Positions 62,601 through 64,000 of a stretch of 64,000 nucleotides of DNA are shown piece by piece. Origin of the DNA: Planctomycetaceae bacterium (GTDB lineage: Bacteria; Planctomycetota; Planctomycetia; Pirellulales; Pirellulaceae); contig JACKHN010000009.1 of the NCBI GenBank assembly GCA_020638975.1, positions 186,001 through 250,000 on the forward strand. Reading direction: 5' to 3'. Under the pieces are notes generated by a model that saw only the letters and a list, made by a program, of their open reading frames with translations, was not told the DNA's origin and ran no database searches. Each line of letters begins with the position of its first letter. Position 1 is the stretch's first letter. Both the position numbers and the translations under genes were made by a program.

Positions 62601-62995
62601 GCTGCTTGAATGGCCGCCAGTCGGTCGCCTTGAGCCAACTGCAACAACTCGCCTTCCTCGAACGAGGCGTGGCTGTTAATCCCCGTGTCGCCCAAGGCGG
62701 CAATCGCTGGCTGACCGTCTGTGGAATCCGTTCGATTGCTTCCAAGTCGCGGCCCCACCGCAAGGTGAGCCGCCCCATCCTCGTTCAATGAGGTAGGGTA
62801 GCTATCCTCGAAGCCAGACTGTGCCGAGGTCGGGGCGTCGCCAAAATCGAATCCCGCGAGCACGAGGCGATGTTCGAGCGTCTCGAGGCGCAGGCGGTAC
62901 CGTCGCTTGCGTTTTGCGATTTGTCCGTATCGAAACTTCACCGTGTCGCCGATCCGAGTTGATTGTTCCTGCCTTTTCCGCCGGTCGGTAGCCAA
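56627..62995 (-). CDS. Giant secreted FG-GAP/GEVED repeat protein with a dockerin-like C-terminus
   Basis: 2122 aa. Most likely TTG 62995 (AGAAGCGGA before it); GTG 62941 is another option, as there is no ATG near the start. The N-terminus is basic with RLRLETLEHRLVLAGFDFGD, the planctomycetal secretion motif. Then about 27 calcium loops of the FG-GAP/VCBS kind (DFNRDGVPD, DFDLDGNLD, DMDGDGSPD and so on), probably four propellers. Two domains of the GEVEDY type follow (AWIDFNRDGDWSDEGEQIFD, AWIDFNRDGDWDDPGEQIAM), then a hemopexin/calx-like part and two dockerin-like calcium loops near the C-terminus (LDVSGNSGVEPLDVLLVINV, FDTSGDGAISPLDALLVINY). Adhesion or cell-surface binding is inferred. 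Confidence 0.82.
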   Translation of the reverse strand: MATDRRKRQEQSTRIGDTVKFRYGQIAKRKRRYRLRLETLEHRLVLAGFDFGDAPTSAQSGFEDSYPTSLNEDGAAHLAVGPRLGSNRTDSTDGQPAIAALGDTGINSHASFEEGELLQLAQGDRLAAIQAADFNRDGVPDVIAVGGSPAGLVVATGRPSGGYDEERFVGLDQCLQAEDLRVGDFNNDGNADAATVCHLSSQVQVVLGAGDGTFGEPMRMDLNGGQLPRSLAVADFDLDGNLDLVTANVGSADASVLFGIGDGSFSNAINLYLPTGTYVYSVAAGDMDGDGSPDIAVVDYSDESVVSVFYSNSDQTFELQPSFPLGGSRVVRVVATDVDQDGLQDLVTANIGSSDISILLGTSNREFQIAKRVWLGASVYPVDVVASDLDLDGHMDLAALSRFQGDISVSMGKGDLEFTRVGSFGGSPNTTQHPGRMAAVDLDQNGTKDLLVTNDSIATAFLATRGGEFGFPLVDSLPSGESPVAVAVADFNSDGIPDVATATRDGVAVAFGGGGGSFGDVLHLKMPLSVGTQDIAAIDLNHDMRMDLVVVQGERDSVSIYLGYGDGRFSEEMSNWLTKGHRPQSFALADYDDDGNVDIVTANSRSDNASLLLGNGDGSFQPERIIDFGEINAPQRVIAADFNGDGAIDLAALSGASSDNDVSVVLNDGVGDFGDALHSRSLEIDRNFNAVAGDLDLDGHIDLLVVDRISKQLAIWWGKGDGQFAAEVLFQGTDRRPEAVGITDWDEDGVPDIVVTNSTQSEALVFYGMGDRNFEAPSENRLALGTLPRDLAIADLDGNGRADVITANAGSHDVAVLLNLGVPGASVIATQAVRSPIGELVGYQVIRNADLDGDSHADVITIHPHSDDIGVQLGDADGSFRKVMRFRLPEGASPIDGVLGDLNQDGHIDLATANTYGDSVSIVNGIGDGSFESPRTVETIEAPYRIEFGDFNRDGWPDLVVASAKFDKIAILLGKSDSTLQTSLEYELVHGSGDGILDLAVGDFDGDGQLDVATVNEKSNNVSLLLGRGDGTISAERVVDVAHLADLRTLASGDLNRDGRHDLFVTAGNGAGVLLGGPAGAVLHATLALPDDSWNRIDVRVEDVDTDGKLDVVVTHTFASYVLRGNGDGSLRRAIGVPSRQGIMQDEAQRILAVKGSQSSLNKCCITELTSSALADFNRDGLVDLAIAHAETDDLSVLLGQSGGAFVELQPIELLGDEEISDMLAIDFDQDGNVDLVTANTGSAGWSLFRGRGDGRFFDPLEFREAPVQQIVAADLNNDGHMDLAGVTGAGIAVWTTLPSGRILFEGFVPTFGSASFAIGPPQLQAEDIDSDDKLDLVQLDRDGAVRVFKGDGNGSFSVNDAIDDVSGGNYQRELRLGDLNNDGNADFVTWHSYSDLIALQVGKGDGTFEAQVEIAIGTEYGRVFDLADVNQDGYLDIILAAEYAREVDVLLNRGDGTFLDVMTSHLQRMHRIADMHVSDLNHDGQSEIVLITAEGVVTLSPVGDDDGITWLGGGELKAGGNGFVEIDLQNTESQVSYLDAWIDFNRDGDWSDEGEQIFDRLNLGTADGQQAHSFPVPANAIHGTTYARFRVSSTGGLEPTGVASDGEVEDYQVNVVSLREVDYGDAPTAVQSGLISSYPTRIAERGASHIIGGPRLGSAVDAEPDGQPQSDANGDASGPNDDGIVFGNLSAGQPGQANVVVTGADGRLDAWIDFNRDGDWDDPGEQIAMDYLVRVGSGRWFTFDIPEDAAGLPTYARFRISSAGRLAPQGPAPDGEVEDYRLTIAPYGTVDVDLTTGARGAADVRIFLEESSVVVTDHGVKVARIPASDITTVIVKGTPGDDSFVVDLPATLGDSIRVDGGDGDDLLRWFNAASSGKLKNGEFQAFERVDLRNSQSDAIHLLEIDAPSTPAQLFVTTDVGDVFSQRGGWQLRPPRIQNGEFYRVVERTGVSLLIKSAAPWQNPLNVLDVSGNSGVEPLDVLLVINVLNSSDGRFASSLPNPTSISVEDFRYFDTSGDGAISPLDALLVINYLNRPQSEFAAESESSYRGPTIASGVAESFKVTPIPIVYGPKPYEQSLPETPWPAAIDVVLSRWTRDDFDVGYASGEVDALVDLGLAHLRF

Positions 62996-63337
62996 TCCGC
63001 TTCTAACAGTCTAGCCACCAGCGAATGCCCTGTGAAATCGCGAAGTCGCGGACCTGCGAATTCGCCGAAGGACTTCGCGAATTGCGGCGTCGACGCGACG
63101 CTCGTTGATTGGACTGTGGGTCGCTGCTCAATTGCTCTTCGATCTGAAAGTGCGACACATTCAGATTGTATTGGAGCAAGAACTGTAGAGTCCTGCACGC
63201 CTTTGGCCCCAACCGACGGCAGCCCCTCGGGAATGACTCAAGAGTGACTCTGGCCCTTGTGGTGCACGCGTCTCGCCTGCTCATGCAGCCGGGACAACTG
63301 CACCACATGCCATTCTTGAACGATCTCGAATGGCCGA
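62996..63337. other. Intergenic region upstream of the giant gene
   Basis: 342 nt between the giant gene and the regulator, both on the minus strand. No gene was recognised. A minus-strand frame of about 100 codons (63003-63308) is Ser/Arg-rich and has no family. Confidence 0.4.
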
Positions 63338-64000
63338 CTACGCCGACTTCTCCAACGAACTGGCTTGATTCAGCTTGTTGTAGAGCGTCTTGAGGCTGAC
63401 GCCCAACTCTTCGGCGACAGCGGGCTTGTTTCCGTCGTGGCGATCGAGCGATTCGTGGATGGCTTGCATTTCGAGATCACGCAGGGTCATCGGACCAAGT
63501 GAATTCGCTTTAGCACCACGCGACCCGAATCGACGTGGCAGATGCTCGGAGGTAATCGGGAGCCCATCGCAAACGATCGTCGCGTGCTCGATGACGTTGG
63601 CCAACTCGCGAACGTTCCCCGGCCACGAGTGCGATGTCAGTGCTTCGATCGCGTCAATCGAGAACAGATTTTCGGTGGGCTTGGTACTGGGGCGAAATCG
63701 GCAGTACAGATGCTTCGCGAGTTCTGGAATGTCGCCGACTCGTTGGCGCAGCGGCGGTAAGGTAATCTCGAAAGTATTGATCCGGTACATCAAGTCCTCG
63801 CGGAAATCACCATCTTCGACCATTTGCTCCAGATCACGATGTGTCGCGCACACGATGCGAACGTCCACTTTCACCGAATCGTTGTCACCCACGCGACGAA
63901 TCTCGCCCGATTCAAGAACGCGCAGCAGCTTGGCTTGCATGGCCTTTGGTAACTCGCCAATTTCGTCCAGGAACAAAGTGCCACCGTGAGCGACTTCGAA
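63338..64000 (-). CDS. NtrC-type sigma54-dependent regulator, C-terminal part (runs off right edge)
   Basis: The frame is open to the window edge: 220 codons seen. AAA+ part from FEVAHGGTLFLDEIGELPKA (Walker B) through VDVRIVCATHRDLEQMVEDG, FREDLMYRINTFEITLPPLR (Arg finger), and SWPGNVRELANVIEHA. Then a Fis-type HTH (NKPAVAEELGVSLKTLYNKL). Unlike the regulator at 14243, every motif seen is canonical. The Walker A, GAFTGA and receiver parts lie outside the window, so activity cannot be judged. Confidence 0.9.
   Translation of the reverse strand, partial: FEVAHGGTLFLDEIGELPKAMQAKLLRVLESGEIRRVGDNDSVKVDVRIVCATHRDLEQMVEDGDFREDLMYRINTFEITLPPLRQRVGDIPELAKHLYCRFRPSTKPTENLFSIDAIEALTSHSWPGNVRELANVIEHATIVCDGLPITSEHLPRRFGSRGAKANSLGPMTLRDLEMQAIHESLDRHDGNKPAVAEELGVSLKTLYNKLNQASSLEKSA

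Noticed and set aside
63003..63308. 101-codon minus-strand frame upstream of the giant gene
   Set aside because: Cys/Arg/Ser-rich without motif; no ribosome binding site.

Overview
The window looks like a chromosomal segment of a planctomycete, most likely of the Pirellulaceae. This rests on family-level signals: two secreted proteins start with the planctomycetal basic stretch plus 'LExRxLLA' type motif, there is an expansion of DUF1559 (H-X9-DG) pseudopilin-like genes, and there are a sulfatase, Tat-exported sugar enzymes, PQQ/FG-GAP propeller proteins and a dockerin-type C-terminus. No rRNA, tRNA, CRISPR array or intact transposon was found.

Region 1 (0-5.2 kb): the start of a sigma-factor-like gene that runs off the left edge, a perfect 25-bp palindrome, a small membrane protein, and a decaying polymorphic-toxin locus on the minus strand. 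The locus holds a stalk-like Ala/Trp-rich secreted protein, a small gene placed like its immunity gene, a HINT-toxin cassette and its probable immunity gene. The stalk gene and the HINT cassette are each broken by small indels, while nearly all other genes in the window are intact.

Region 2 (5.2-15.7 kb): housekeeping and accessory genes. These are an FtsX-type permease, a BASS transporter, a Cys-rich secreted metal-binding-like protein with a good promoter and terminator, lpxB, a site-2 protease, an SGNH hydrolase, a 33-residue Lys/Ala histone-H1-like protein, Mrp/ApbC, and a degenerate NtrC-like regulator coupled to a pseudo-receiver protein.

Region 3 (15.8-31.9 kb): a complete 14-gene NADH dehydrogenase (complex I) operon, nuoA to nuoN, on the minus strand. 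Two extra genes (a 75-aa protein and a nucleotidyltransferase) are inserted and translationally coupled between nuoG and nuoH. A sigma70-like promoter and a perfect CRP-consensus site (TGTGA-N6-TCACA) lie upstream of nuoA.

Region 4 (32.3-39.1 kb): catabolic and secreted enzymes (M20 peptidase, TIM-barrel epimerase, PQQ-like propeller, another secreted propeller-like protein, xylose isomerase). Region 5 (39.3-53.6 kb): four intact DUF1559 genes, four small acidic 'GCGP' lipoprotein genes that accompany them, three DUF1559 pseudogene fragments, a deleted group II intron, an ISNCY-type transposase stub, a sulfatase, and a heme-motif FG-GAP protein paired with a TPR protein. Region 6 (53.7-64 kb): SDR, GNAT, Gfo/Idh/MocA oxidoreductase, a 2122-aa FG-GAP/GEVED/dockerin secreted protein, and the C-terminal part of an NtrC-type regulator that runs off the right edge.

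Several nested-palindrome elements lie between genes and in two cases inside coding ends (NuoM C-terminus, N-terminus of the pseudo-receiver gene). They look like a REP/MITE-like family.
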